64,000 bases of DNA. Origin: Acidimicrobiaceae bacterium. Its GTDB lineage: Bacteria; Actinomycetota; Acidimicrobiia; Acidimicrobiales; Poriferisodalaceae. Every line of letters begins with the position of its first letter. Position 1 is the stretch's first letter. The notes under the pieces are model-generated. The model was given only the letters and a program-made list of their open reading frames with translations, was not told where the DNA came from and made no database searches. Location: contig JAPOPC010000100.1 in assembly GCA_026713105.1 (NCBI GenBank), positions 16,459 to 80,458 on the forward strand, written 5' to 3'. Of this stretch, positions 1-8,198 are shown piece by piece. The position numbers and the translations under genes are program-made.

Positions 1-762
1 GGCGATCACCGCGGCCAGCAGGCCGAGCGCGGTGGACAGGAACGTGACCGCCACCACCCACCACAGGTTGTTCATCACCGTGCCGCGCAGATTGGCGAAC
101 ACGGCGAAGCTGAGCAGCAGGCCTCCGCCGATCCCGATCCCGACCGTGCTGGCTGAGAAATCTGCAGCGACGCCGCGACGCCGACCCCGAGCCAACGCAA
201 TGGCCAACGCGAAGGCAAACAGAATGACGCTGCCCCAGAACAATTGGCTGCCGAAGATGCCGGCCCAGCCCGACAAATCCAGGCTCTGTGCGTTGGTGAA
301 GATGTCGCCGTAGTTGGCCAGCCCGCGAAAGCCGGTGCCGGCCTTGTCGAACAGCGACAGGTAGATGGTCCGCAGCAGCGGGATGATCAGCCCCAGCGCG
401 ACGAACAGCATGGCCGGTCCCACAAAGGTGAGCGCTCGCAGCCGGCTTTGCATTGCCGATGTGCGTTTCGCAGAGGGAGGCCGCAGCAACCCGACAGCGG
501 CGCCTGCCAGCCCGAAGACCGCTGCCCCGCCGACGATCCACACGAGCTGTGAGCCTGCCAGCAACGGCGTGGAGTCGGCCCCGCTGCGCAGCCCCGACGC
601 CACAGCACCCGCAGCGCCTCCGGCGAGCACGCCTGAGGTTGCGGTCACGACGGCCCAGCGCCGCTCGACGAGTCCGAACAGGCGGTGAGTGACCCAGAAC
701 ACTGCGGCGCTGGCGCCGACGGCGATCACCACGCCAGCAAAAGCCCCCCACAACGCCGTCAT
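1..762 (-). CDS. Sugar ABC transporter permease, MalF/UgpA type (3' part cut by window edge)
   Basis: Inner-membrane permease subunit expected to form a channel for an oligosaccharide with a second permease and an ATPase outside the window. The frame is open from the ATG at 762 to base 1 (254 codons seen). From about residue 108 it looks like the usual start of a MalF-type permease: a first helix around FVGPAMLFVALGLIIP, then a YLSLFDK loop and further helices. Before that lies an extension of about 105 residues with three hydrophobic segments (about 5-25, 38-58, 70-92), longer than most family members. It follows the binding-protein gene on the same strand, with a strong hairpin between them. 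Substrate is inferred from the neighbouring GH13 alpha-glucosidase. Confidence 0.8.
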   Translation of the reverse strand, partial: MTALWGAFAGVVIAVGASAAVFWVTHRLFGLVERRWAVVTATSGVLAGGAAGAVASGLRSGADSTPLLAGSQLVWIVGGAAVFGLAGAAVGLLRPPSAKRTSAMQSRLRALTFVGPAMLFVALGLIIPLLRTIYLSLFDKAGTGFRGLANYGDIFTNAQSLDLSGWAGIFGSQLFWGSVILFAFALAIALARGRRRGVAADFSASTVGIGIGGGLLLSFAVFANLRGTVMNNLWWVVAVTFLSTALGLLAAVIA

Positions 763-835
763 CGTCGCAGTCTTGCAGTTAGCGCTGCGCGGCAGCGCAC
801 CTCCGCCCCGGCGATCGGGAGTGAGGTGTCAACAG

Positions 836-871
836 CGAAGGGCCGCCCCGCACATGCGGGACGGCCCTTCG
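836..871. terminator. Strong hairpin between binding-protein and permease genes
   Basis: A 10-bp perfect outer stem (CGAAGGGCCG / CGGCCCTTCG) continues, after one mismatch, into a CCCGCA/TGCGGG stem with a two-base loop. It lies between the stop of the solute-binding protein gene and the start of the permease gene on the minus strand. In sugar transporter operons a hairpin here commonly lowers permease expression relative to binding protein. There is no convincing T-run, so it may be an attenuating or mRNA-stabilising stem rather than a full terminator. Confidence 0.6.
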
Positions 872-937
872 TCTATGAATTAGATCTGGCCGGCGGGTGC
901 ACCTCGCGGTGCCGTACCAGCCAGCACTGGCTCAGTC

Positions 938-2338
938 TCAGCGGGGCCAGCTCTCGTCGATGGCTTGCGTCGCCTCGGCGACGTTCTTGTCGCCGTTGAC
1001 GACAGCGGTGCCCTCGGTCCAGAAGGTGCCGGCGCCGACCTCGGCAGGCATCAGGTCTGAACCGTCGAAGCGCACGACATCGGCGTTCTGCAAGATGCTG
1101 AGGAACGACTGCTCAAGCGGTTGGTAGACGCTTGGGTCCTGATTCGTCGCAGCCGACAGGAAGCCGGACAGGCCGCCGCCCTTGCGCTCGGTCTGCGCCC
1201 GCTGGCGGACCTCGGCGTACTCGGAGCTGCCGAAGAACTTCATGACTTCCCACACCTCGGGAGCGTCGCGGAAGGCGCCCACCAGGGTGCCGGCGCCCAG
1301 CACGGGCTTGTCGCCCTTCACCGACGGGAAGTAGAAGGTGTCCACGGCGTCGGCCGAGCCGTCCGCGAATACGGTTCCCTCGGGGATGAACGCGGCATAG
1401 AAGGAAGCCTGGCGGTGCATCATGCAGTCGTTGTCGACCAGCGGCTGGCCGTTGTCGCCGAACGGCGTCGCGGCAATGGAGCCACCGGCGGCGAACACCA
1501 TTCCAGGCGTGTTCCACAGGTCAAGCACCTCGTTGAACACACCGCTGACCTCGTCGCTGGAGAACGCCAGATCGCCGGCGACCCACGCGTCGTAGTCCTC
1601 AGGCGTGTGGAAGCGAAGCATCAGGTCCTCGACCCAGTCGGTGAAGGTCCAGCCGGTGGCCGGACCGCTCTCGATGCCGATGCAGAACGGGGTATCGCCG
1701 TTCGCGATCATCTCGGCCGACAGCGCCTTGAGCTCGTCCCAGGTGCCCGGAACTCCGTAGCCCTTCGACTCGAACAGCGCCGGCTTGTACCACACCAGCG
1801 ACTTCAGGTCGGACTTGTTCGGAATGCCGTACTGGGTTCCATCGACGTCGCCGAAGGCCGTCCAGGCGGGCGTCCAGTGCTCGTTCATCGAGGCAATGAC
1901 ATCGTCGGGCAGCGCAATGAGGTGGCCGTCGCGTGCGAAGTCGGCCAGCTTGCCCGGCTGCGGGAAGATGAAGATGTCCGGCGGGTTGCCGCCAGCCGCT
2001 TGCGCGTTGATCTGATCCGCGGCGTCGCGGGCACCGGTGTAGGTGATCTCGATGCCTGTCTGTGCCGCGAAGTGGTCGAGCGCATCCCGAAGGGCACCGG
2101 CCTCTTCGTCGCTGGATTCAGGACCGAAGACGGTGACCTTGGTGCCCTCCAGCGGATCGGCCTCGGTGGTGGCCGGCGCAGCCGCAGTAGTCGCCGCGGC
2201 AGCAGCGGTAGTCGCTGCTGCGTCGTCGTCATCATCGCTGGCGCAGGCGGCGGCGATCAGCGTGAAGGCGAAAAGAACGCCGATCAGCTGAGTCGCCCGG
2301 CGTCCCCGACGGGTCCGCTGATGGGTTGGGTGTGTCAT
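938..2338 (-). CDS. Extracellular sugar-binding lipoprotein of an ABC transporter
   Basis: Family 1-like solute-binding protein of 466 residues that would capture an oligosaccharide outside the membrane and hand it to the permease. The ATG at 2338 is chosen over the in-frame one at 2371 because a GGAGG lies 9 bases upstream of it. The N-terminus is a basic stretch and a hydrophobic helix ending in a lipobox (LIAAAC, Cys32), then a low-complexity Asp and Ala/Thr linker, then a periplasmic-binding fold with the usual YGIPNKSDLKSLVWY-type segment. Upstream on the same strand is a GH13 glucosidase and downstream the permease, so an alpha-glucoside is the likely ligand (inference). Confidence 0.88.
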   Translation of the reverse strand: MTHPTHQRTRRGRRATQLIGVLFAFTLIAAACASDDDDDAAATTAAAAATTAAAPATTEADPLEGTKVTVFGPESSDEEAGALRDALDHFAAQTGIEITYTGARDAADQINAQAAGGNPPDIFIFPQPGKLADFARDGHLIALPDDVIASMNEHWTPAWTAFGDVDGTQYGIPNKSDLKSLVWYKPALFESKGYGVPGTWDELKALSAEMIANGDTPFCIGIESGPATGWTFTDWVEDLMLRFHTPEDYDAWVAGDLAFSSDEVSGVFNEVLDLWNTPGMVFAAGGSIAATPFGDNGQPLVDNDCMMHRQASFYAAFIPEGTVFADGSADAVDTFYFPSVKGDKPVLGAGTLVGAFRDAPEVWEVMKFFGSSEYAEVRQRAQTERKGGGLSGFLSAATNQDPSVYQPLEQSFLSILQNADVVRFDGSDLMPAEVGAGTFWTEGTAVVNGDKNVAEATQAIDESWPR

Positions 2339-2525
2339 TGATTGTTTCCTCCCTGAATGACGCGATGCCAATGCGATGCCGCGAATTGTCGGGCACGCCG
2401 TGCGACCTTGGGATGGTCGCTGCTGGCCAGTCGTCTCGGCGATATGCCTGATGACGCAGGCTAACGAGCGGCACTGGCGTGCTGTTGGCTCCGCAATATG
2501 ACAGTCGCGTGACGAGCGCGCCCGC

Positions 2526-4142
2526 CTAATTCATGCGGCAGACGATGGCGCTGCGGGGCGCCAAGGGCACCTCGGCGGGCAGCTGGGCCGGCGCACCGTT
2601 GCCCGCAGCCGATGTCTCATACATCAGCTCACAGCCAGCGGGGAGCTGCACTGTGGCCTCCGCGTCGGCCGTGTTGACCGCTGCCACCACCGGTCCGCGG
2701 CGCAGCATGATGACTGCTCCGCCGCCGTCGCGCCCCCATTCCACCGTCTCGTCGGCCAGGCCGGCCGCCTCGAACAGTCGCCGCCGAACCGAAAGGAGTC
2801 GCCGGTAGCTGTTCAAGTACGAGTACCCGTCGCGTTCCTGTGCTTCGGCAGTGTCTCGCGCGGGCCGCGGATCGCTTGCCAGCCACGGCTCTACGCCGGA
2901 GAAGCCGTTGAACGGACCCGGCCCCCATGGCATCGGCGTGCGGCAACCATCGCGGCCGGCGGCCACGTCGCCGTCGGGTCCCACCGGGTCGAGCTTCGAT
3001 TCCGGTGCCACCTGCCCGTCTTCGAGTCCGAGCTCCTCGCCTTGGTACAGCACGGGCACGCCAGGGGCGAATGCGAAGAGCACGTTCATGGCCAAGGTGC
3101 GCTCGCGGCCCGCTTCGCCGCCGCCGAAACGTGTCGGCGCCCGAGGCATGTCGTGGCTGCCCGCTGCCCACAACAACCGGTCCGAGAGGTCGCCGGGCCC
3201 GGTCAGCACCTCCCAGAGCTCGTCGGCGTTCCATCCGATGTGCATCGGCGCGAACCAGTATCCGCCATGCATGCCGTCGGGCGGCAGCAGGCCGTCCATG
3301 CCGCGAGGATCGAGGTGGTACGTCTCGCCATGCAGGAACGCGCCGTAGCTGTCGCAGATGGCGCGCCAGCGTCGGAATACGTCCTGGCTCTCGGGCTGGA
3401 AGACATCGTGGAGGTGCTCGAAGCAGTCCCACTGCTCCCAGCGGCTGGCGCCGGGCGGGATCGGCTGCCGTTGCGGGTTGGAACGAAGCTGAGCGTCCTT
3501 GACCAGGCCGCCCGCCACATCCACGCGGAAGCCGTCCACGCCGCGGTCGAGCCAAAAGCGCAGGATGGCGTCCCACTCGTCGGCCACGGCTGGGTTGCGC
3601 CAGTTCAGATCGGGTTGGGTGGGCAGGAACAGGTGCAGGTAGTACTGGCCCGAGTCGGCATCCAGGGTCCACGCCGGGCCGCCGAAATAGCCGACCCAGT
3701 TGTTGGGCGGGCCGCCGCCGGGCGCCGGGTCGCGCCAGATGTAGTAGTCGCGATAGCGCTCGCGGTCTGCTGCGCCGGAGTTGCCGAGCGCCGCTTGGAA
3801 CCAGCGGTGATCGCTGCTGGTGTGATTCGGCACCAAGTCGGTGACGATGCGGATGCCGCGGTCGTGGGCTTCGGCCGTCAACCGATCGAAGGTTGCCAGG
3901 TCGCCGAAGAGCGGGTCCACGTCGCAGTAGTCGGCCACGTCGTATCCCCAGTCATGCCCGGGCGTGGGGTAGAAGGGGGTAATCCAGACGAAGTCCACAC
4001 CGAGGTCGCCGAGGTAGTTGAGCCTCGATCTGATGCCCTCGAGATCGCCCACGCCGTCGTTGTCCGAGTCGGCGAAGGAGCGGATGTAGATCTGGTAGCC
4101 GGTGGCGCCCGCCCACCACTGACTGGAACTGCTGCTGGTCAC
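2526..4142 (-). CDS. GH13 alpha-glucosidase (oligo-alpha-glucosidase type)
   Basis: Glycoside hydrolase of 538 residues, close to the normal length for oligo-1,6-glucosidase/alpha-glucosidase enzymes, predicted to cleave short alpha-glucosides in the cytoplasm. Visible conserved regions: the N-terminal YQIYIRSFADSDNDGVGDL, DLVPNH (about 102-107), GFRVDVA with the nucleophile Asp208, the acid/base Glu273 in HGETYH, and the SHD pair (His330, Asp331). A C-terminal beta domain follows the barrel. No signal peptide. The gene heads a minus-strand group with a sugar-binding lipoprotein and permease, consistent with uptake followed by intracellular hydrolysis. The exact linkage cannot be read from sequence. 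Confidence 0.9.
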   Translation of the reverse strand: MTSSSSSQWWAGATGYQIYIRSFADSDNDGVGDLEGIRSRLNYLGDLGVDFVWITPFYPTPGHDWGYDVADYCDVDPLFGDLATFDRLTAEAHDRGIRIVTDLVPNHTSSDHRWFQAALGNSGAADRERYRDYYIWRDPAPGGGPPNNWVGYFGGPAWTLDADSGQYYLHLFLPTQPDLNWRNPAVADEWDAILRFWLDRGVDGFRVDVAGGLVKDAQLRSNPQRQPIPPGASRWEQWDCFEHLHDVFQPESQDVFRRWRAICDSYGAFLHGETYHLDPRGMDGLLPPDGMHGGYWFAPMHIGWNADELWEVLTGPGDLSDRLLWAAGSHDMPRAPTRFGGGEAGRERTLAMNVLFAFAPGVPVLYQGEELGLEDGQVAPESKLDPVGPDGDVAAGRDGCRTPMPWGPGPFNGFSGVEPWLASDPRPARDTAEAQERDGYSYLNSYRRLLSVRRRLFEAAGLADETVEWGRDGGGAVIMLRRGPVVAAVNTADAEATVQLPAGCELMYETSAAGNGAPAQLPAEVPLAPRSAIVCRMN

Positions 4143-4204
4143 GATGGATTTCTAGTGCAGCCGAGCTGTCTCGCTCGCGCAGGCGCGGCGAGACAGTGGG
4201 AAGC

Positions 4205-4270
4205 AAAGACCGACCCGCAGAAGCGGGCCGGGCCGTGCAAACCAAAGACCGACCCGCAGAAGCGGGCCGG
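4205..4270. repeat. Tandem pair of 27-bp hairpin repeats
   Basis: Two identical 27-bp units, at 4205-4231 and 4244-4270, are separated by 12 bases. Each holds a CCCGC-AGAA-GCGGG stem with a tetraloop. In the second copy the stem extends outwards (GACCG ... CGGTC, 4247-4272). They sit in the 281-bp gap between the divergent GH13 and PEBP genes, so they are not obvious terminators of either. They could be leader structures or a small palindromic repeat family. Confidence 0.75.
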
Positions 4271-4423
4271 TCCTTGGTCTGTCAGTTTGGGTTGTGTGAT
4301 GTGCTGCCCGGGGTTCACACCCCGAGCGGTGAACACGTCGTGATCGTAGCGCGCGAAGAAATGGCATGCGCCACACTTGGGGACCACGATCGACGATCGG
4401 ACGACAACTGAAAGGCAACAGCC

Positions 4424-4960
4424 ATGCCACAACCTCCTAGTCCATACGACTTCCTTCCCGCCGTTGCGTCGTTCGAGGTGCGAAGCGACGACATAGCTGA
4501 CGGGCAAGAGCTGGCGATGCCGCAGGTCTCTGGCATCTTCGGCGCCGGCGGCGAAGACCGTTCGCCGCACCTGGCGTGGTCGGGCGCGCCCGAGGGCACC
4601 CAGAGCTACGCCGTGACGTGCTTCGACCCCGACGCGCCGACCGGCAGCGGTTTCTGGCACTGGGTGGTGTACGACATCGGGGCCTCATGCACTGAGCTCG
4701 CATCCGGTGCCGGCGATGCCGAGGGCAGCGGGCTGCCTGAGGGCGCAAAGCAACTCCGCAACGACGCCGGGTTGACCGGCTACCTGGGCTCCGCGCCGCC
4801 CGCGGGCCACGGCCCGCACCGATACATGTTTGCGGTGCACGCGCTGAGCGTCGCCTCGCTGCCTATCGACGAGAGCGTCTCGCCGGCAATCTGCGGATTC
4901 AATATGTTCGACACGACGCTGGGCCGCGCCCTCATCACGCCGATCTACGAACAGAGCTAG
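4424..4960 (+). CDS. YbhB/YbcL-type phosphatidylethanolamine-binding protein (PEBP family)
   Basis: Small soluble protein of 178 residues, the normal length for bacterial PEBP homologues. It shows the family signatures DPDAPTGSGFWHWVVYDI (about 64-81) and GPHRYMF, which line the anion/ligand pocket. Start ATG 4424 has GAAAGG about 9 bases upstream. The cellular role of bacterial members is poorly defined. It appears monocistronic, divergent from the GH13 gene across the hairpin-repeat region. Confidence 0.88.
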   Translation: MPQPPSPYDFLPAVASFEVRSDDIADGQELAMPQVSGIFGAGGEDRSPHLAWSGAPEGTQSYAVTCFDPDAPTGSGFWHWVVYDIGASCTELASGAGDAEGSGLPEGAKQLRNDAGLTGYLGSAPPAGHGPHRYMFAVHALSVASLPIDESVSPAICGFNMFDTTLGRALITPIYEQS

Positions 4961-5063
4961 CCATGCCTGCCGGAGATGCCCGCAGCGGCATTCCGGTCCC
5001 GCCGGCTCTAACACAGAGCGGCAATGCGGCACGATCTGCCGCATTCCCGTCCGAGGTGGCCCT

Positions 5064-6809
5064 ATGAGCTCCACCCAGACGAGGCCCTCTGCGACGCCGG
5101 TGGTGTACCGGGCAATGTGGAACGACGATCGACCGGGTCTGCATGAACTCGCGGCCCGCACTTTTCGAGCGTGGGCCAGAACCATGCACCCACAGCTCGG
5201 CGGCGCCGATGCAGCCGTTCCTGCCGCGTCGGTGACCTCGAGCGCGCCGCCCGATTCGGGGCCGTCCATTCGAAGCGGCAACGGCAACAGGGCGGATGAA
5301 GTGAGGGTCAACCTCCGCCGGGAGACTGCGGCTCACGGGGGCGTGTCGGAGACGTTGCTCGAACTGGATCAGCGCAGCAACGACGGATCGTGGGTTGTCG
5401 TGCTGCGGGTGCTCACCAACGGCTCCGACGGCTGGATCTGGGTCGATGTCGAGATTCCGCACGACCACGCCGCGGTGGCCAGCGTCAGCGGGGTTCAAGA
5501 CCTGGTCTGCACGCTGCTCGAAGAAGCCGAGGACGGCGGCGGTCGCCCACGCATGAGTAACGAGCGACTCGGAACGCGTCCGCTCGCCGTCGAGCCCACC
5601 CGTCAGCAAGTCGTGTCGTTGGCGAACGCGCTGCGCGGCACAACGCGGGTCATGCCGTGTGTCGTGATGGCGCACGACTACCTCCACGGTCCTGGTCCCA
5701 CAATGGATCGGGCTCGCACGACCGCGCGGGTGCTCGCCGGCCTCGCCCGGGTGTACGTCCTGCCGGCGCAGACCATCGGACCGTTTCAAGTGGTCATGGG
5801 CCCCGATTTCGACGTGCAGCCCGGTGAGGCACGGCTCTACCTGCCCGGCGAGCACGAACCTCACCGGCATCGCACCCTCGAGGCTGAGGTTGTGCGGAGT
5901 GATCCCGATGAGACTGGCCGCTGGTTCGGCCGGTTGCTGCAGACGATGTTGGTCGACCGCGAGCCGCCCGACCTGTACCGCCGATCACGCCAGCTGCTCG
6001 GCGATCGCCGTGAGCGGCTCGAGCCCTCGCCAGACGCCGACGCGGCCGAACGTGCTGTAGCACTCGAGACTGAGGTCGAAGCGGTATGGGACGCGCTGTA
6101 CCAGGCACGCGAGGAACGCACCGCTGCCAGGGCAGAACGCGACGAGCAGTCCGAACAGCTCTACGACGTGCTCGAGGAACTCGAGATGGCACAGCAACGC
6201 GTCGAACAGCTCCAAGAGCTACTGGAGGCGTCGCGGGACCAGACCGTCAGAGCACTGATGACAGCCGGGACGTCTGCAGCGATGTCCGACGCTGACCCGT
6301 CGCACACGAAGTACCCGCAGGTCACATCCATTCGCCAAGCGCTCGAGTTGGCGCGTCTGAACCTGCGCAAAGTCGAGATTCCTGTTGGTGCGGAACAGCG
6401 CATCGCCGATCTCGACAACGCCATCGAATCGCGTTCGTGGGCTCGCAGTGTGTTCGACGGCCTCCTCGCGCTTGAGGTCTATGCGCACAAGGGCTCCGAC
6501 TACGGCGACTTCCGCGACTGGTGCTCGCGCAGCCAGCACGAGCGTGCCTGGTTCGCAAACGCCAAGAAACTGGCGATGAACGAATCCGAAGAGGTGATGC
6601 GACGCCCCGAACTGCGACAGCACCGTGTGCTGCCCGTCTCGTCCCGGGTCGACCCGTCAGGGCGGGTCGTCATGCAGTCACACCTGAAGCTCGCAAACGG
6701 ATCGATGGCGCCTCGGCTCTACTTCCACGACGACACGCGCGGTGAGACCGGCAAGGTGCACGTGGGCTACATCGGCCCCCACATGCCGACGAAACGATTC
6801 AGATCCTGA
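5064..6809 (+). CDS. Unrecognised 581-residue protein with central coiled coil
   Basis: No family was recognised. The start ATG 5064 follows a GAGGTGG. Residues about 1-330 form a globular region without motifs I can name. Residues about 335-400 are charged and heptad-like, Glu/Gln/Arg-rich around EEVEAVWDALYQAREER and EELEMAQQRVEQLQ, and so probably coiled coil. The last ~60 residues form a compact basic segment with RLYFHDDTRGETGKVHVGYI, which has the look of a small C-terminal beta domain. There are no membrane segments, Walker motif or obvious nuclease motif. It stands alone between the PEBP gene and the convergent selenoprotein candidate. Confidence 0.75.
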   Translation: MSSTQTRPSATPVVYRAMWNDDRPGLHELAARTFRAWARTMHPQLGGADAAVPAASVTSSAPPDSGPSIRSGNGNRADEVRVNLRRETAAHGGVSETLLELDQRSNDGSWVVVLRVLTNGSDGWIWVDVEIPHDHAAVASVSGVQDLVCTLLEEAEDGGGRPRMSNERLGTRPLAVEPTRQQVVSLANALRGTTRVMPCVVMAHDYLHGPGPTMDRARTTARVLAGLARVYVLPAQTIGPFQVVMGPDFDVQPGEARLYLPGEHEPHRHRTLEAEVVRSDPDETGRWFGRLLQTMLVDREPPDLYRRSRQLLGDRRERLEPSPDADAAERAVALETEVEAVWDALYQAREERTAARAERDEQSEQLYDVLEELEMAQQRVEQLQELLEASRDQTVRALMTAGTSAAMSDADPSHTKYPQVTSIRQALELARLNLRKVEIPVGAEQRIADLDNAIESRSWARSVFDGLLALEVYAHKGSDYGDFRDWCSRSQHERAWFANAKKLAMNESEEVMRRPELRQHRVLPVSSRVDPSGRVVMQSHLKLANGSMAPRLYFHDDTRGETGKVHVGYIGPHMPTKRFRS

Positions 6810-6870
6810 CGCTCGGCGTCTGATCGGCGCTTCGCGCTGCGATGCACCGGTGCTGGGAAGCGCAGCGCCG

Positions 6871-7986
6871 TCAGTTCGACGCTCCTTGGGCGCCTTGGCG
6901 ATCGCCTTGGGGGTCGCGGCGTGACACGAAACCGTTGAGGTCGCAGGCCTCGCGTACCCGCGCACTCATGTCGTAGGTGCCCGGATCCAGCGGAGTTCCG
7001 GTGCCGTCGGCGACCCGGGTCATCATGTGGAAGTTGGCGCTGACCGCCACGGCGTCGACCATGACGTCGGCGCCAGCGGCATCGACCACCGCAGCACGCG
7101 CCGCAGCGGTGGCCTCGCGATCGCCTTCCCACATCGCCTCAGCGAGGCGGGCCAGCAGGGCGCCGTGGGGAACGCCGCCGTCACCTCCGTGGGAACCGTT
7201 GACGGTGTCGTAGCCGACTTCCATGTCCTTTTGTTGGCCGCTCAGACCGAGCAGCAGCGCGTGAGCAGACGTTCAGTAGAAGCATTCGTTGAGCTTCGAC
7301 GTCCGAGCCGCAAGGACCTCGATTTGGGGCCGGGTCAGCGAGTTTCGGTCGGACACCACATCGCCACGCACTCGCTCCATGGGCACGTACTGGGCGTCGG
7401 ACAGGATGAACAGCGCTTCGTTCTCCGCCGGCACGGCGCTGAGGGCCTTGATGACGTTGGGCATCTTGAGGTCGGCGGTGGGCACCCAGTGGTACTTCAC
7501 CGCCGCGGGTGCGCCCTCGCGCCCCGGCGGCCCGTCGGCTGGCTCGTTCAGTTCGATGCGCGGCAGCTCCAGCGCATCGGCGAAGCGATCGACGCAGTTG
7601 GCCTGCGCGACGATGCCCACCAGCTCGACGTATGCCAGCGGATCGACGCCACGGTCGATAATCGAGGTGTACCAGTCCTCCGTCAGCGTCCCCGGATGGT
7701 TGGTAATGCGCCAGACCGCGTCGGCGGCGGCAGCGGGCAGCGGTCCCTCGGGATCGACGAGCCCGTCGACGCTGCTGGGCTGCACCCACGGGGGCAGCAC
7801 GTCGCCGTCGTCGGTTCGGTGGTCACGCGCCGCCCGAACGTGCCGCACGATCTCGGCGCGCTGTGCCGCCGTCCACCACGTGCCCGGCCGGGCCCAGCGC
7901 GCCGCAATCTCGCCGTGGGCGGCTCCGAGATCGTCCCGGATGGGCAGCTCGGTGTCATAGGTGCGCTGTGGTGCCGCGATGCTCAT
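6871..7986 (-). CDS. AhpD-like (carboxymuconolactone-decarboxylase fold) protein, candidate selenoprotein with CxxU redox motif
   Basis: One frame runs from ATG 7986 (GGAG about 8 bases upstream) to a stop at 6871, interrupted only by a TGA at 7275-7273, codon 238. The residues before it read RTSKLNECFY and those after it TSAHALLLGLSG, so the TGA falls exactly on the second cysteine of the AhpD-type E-C-x-x-C-x3-H redox motif, giving E234, C235, U238, H242. Downstream sequence stays conserved in style for 133 more residues. A bacterial SECIS-like hairpin follows the TGA (7237-7255). Such proteins reduce peroxides or other small oxidants through the dithiol or selenylsulfide pair. It is divergent from a DyP peroxidase. 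No selA/selB/selC is in the window. The alternative is a nonsense mutation in a normal AhpD-like gene. Confidence 0.8.
7237..7255 (-). promoter_or_regulatory. Candidate bacterial SECIS element
   Basis: On the minus strand a perfect 7-bp stem (GCTGCTC with GAGCGGC, one G-U pair) closes the 5-base loop GGTCT. The loop begins with G, and 24 bases separate the TGA from the loop, inside the 16-37 base spacing known for bacterial SECIS hairpins that recruit SelB. It lies within the coding frame just after the TGA, as required for bacterial selenocysteine insertion. Confidence 0.72.
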
Positions 7987-8198
7987 GGGACTGTCTCCGC
8001 TGGTGGTGGGCCGTGGCGATCGACACATGCTCGCATATGCCGGGCTCCGCCACAGCAGTCGGCAACAGCGGTGAAGAACGGGGGTGCGCGCATTGCGCCG
8101 GTTGGCCTACGATCTGCCTCGCAATCCCGCCGAGCCGCCGCTCGCGTCGCCCGGCGGGGTCGCTTTCGCTTGCATTACCGACCTCCCAAGGAGCACAG
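7987..8198. promoter_or_regulatory. Shared upstream region of the AhpD-like and DyP genes
   Basis: A 212-bp gap between two divergent oxidant-related genes must hold both promoters. I see the ribosome-binding sites at each edge (GGAG for the AhpD-like gene, AAGGAG at 8188-8193 for DyP) but no operator I can assign with confidence. Confidence 0.45.

Noticed and set aside
4205..4270. Hairpin pair as terminators
   Set aside because: Both neighbouring genes point away from this region, so there is no known transcript ending here.
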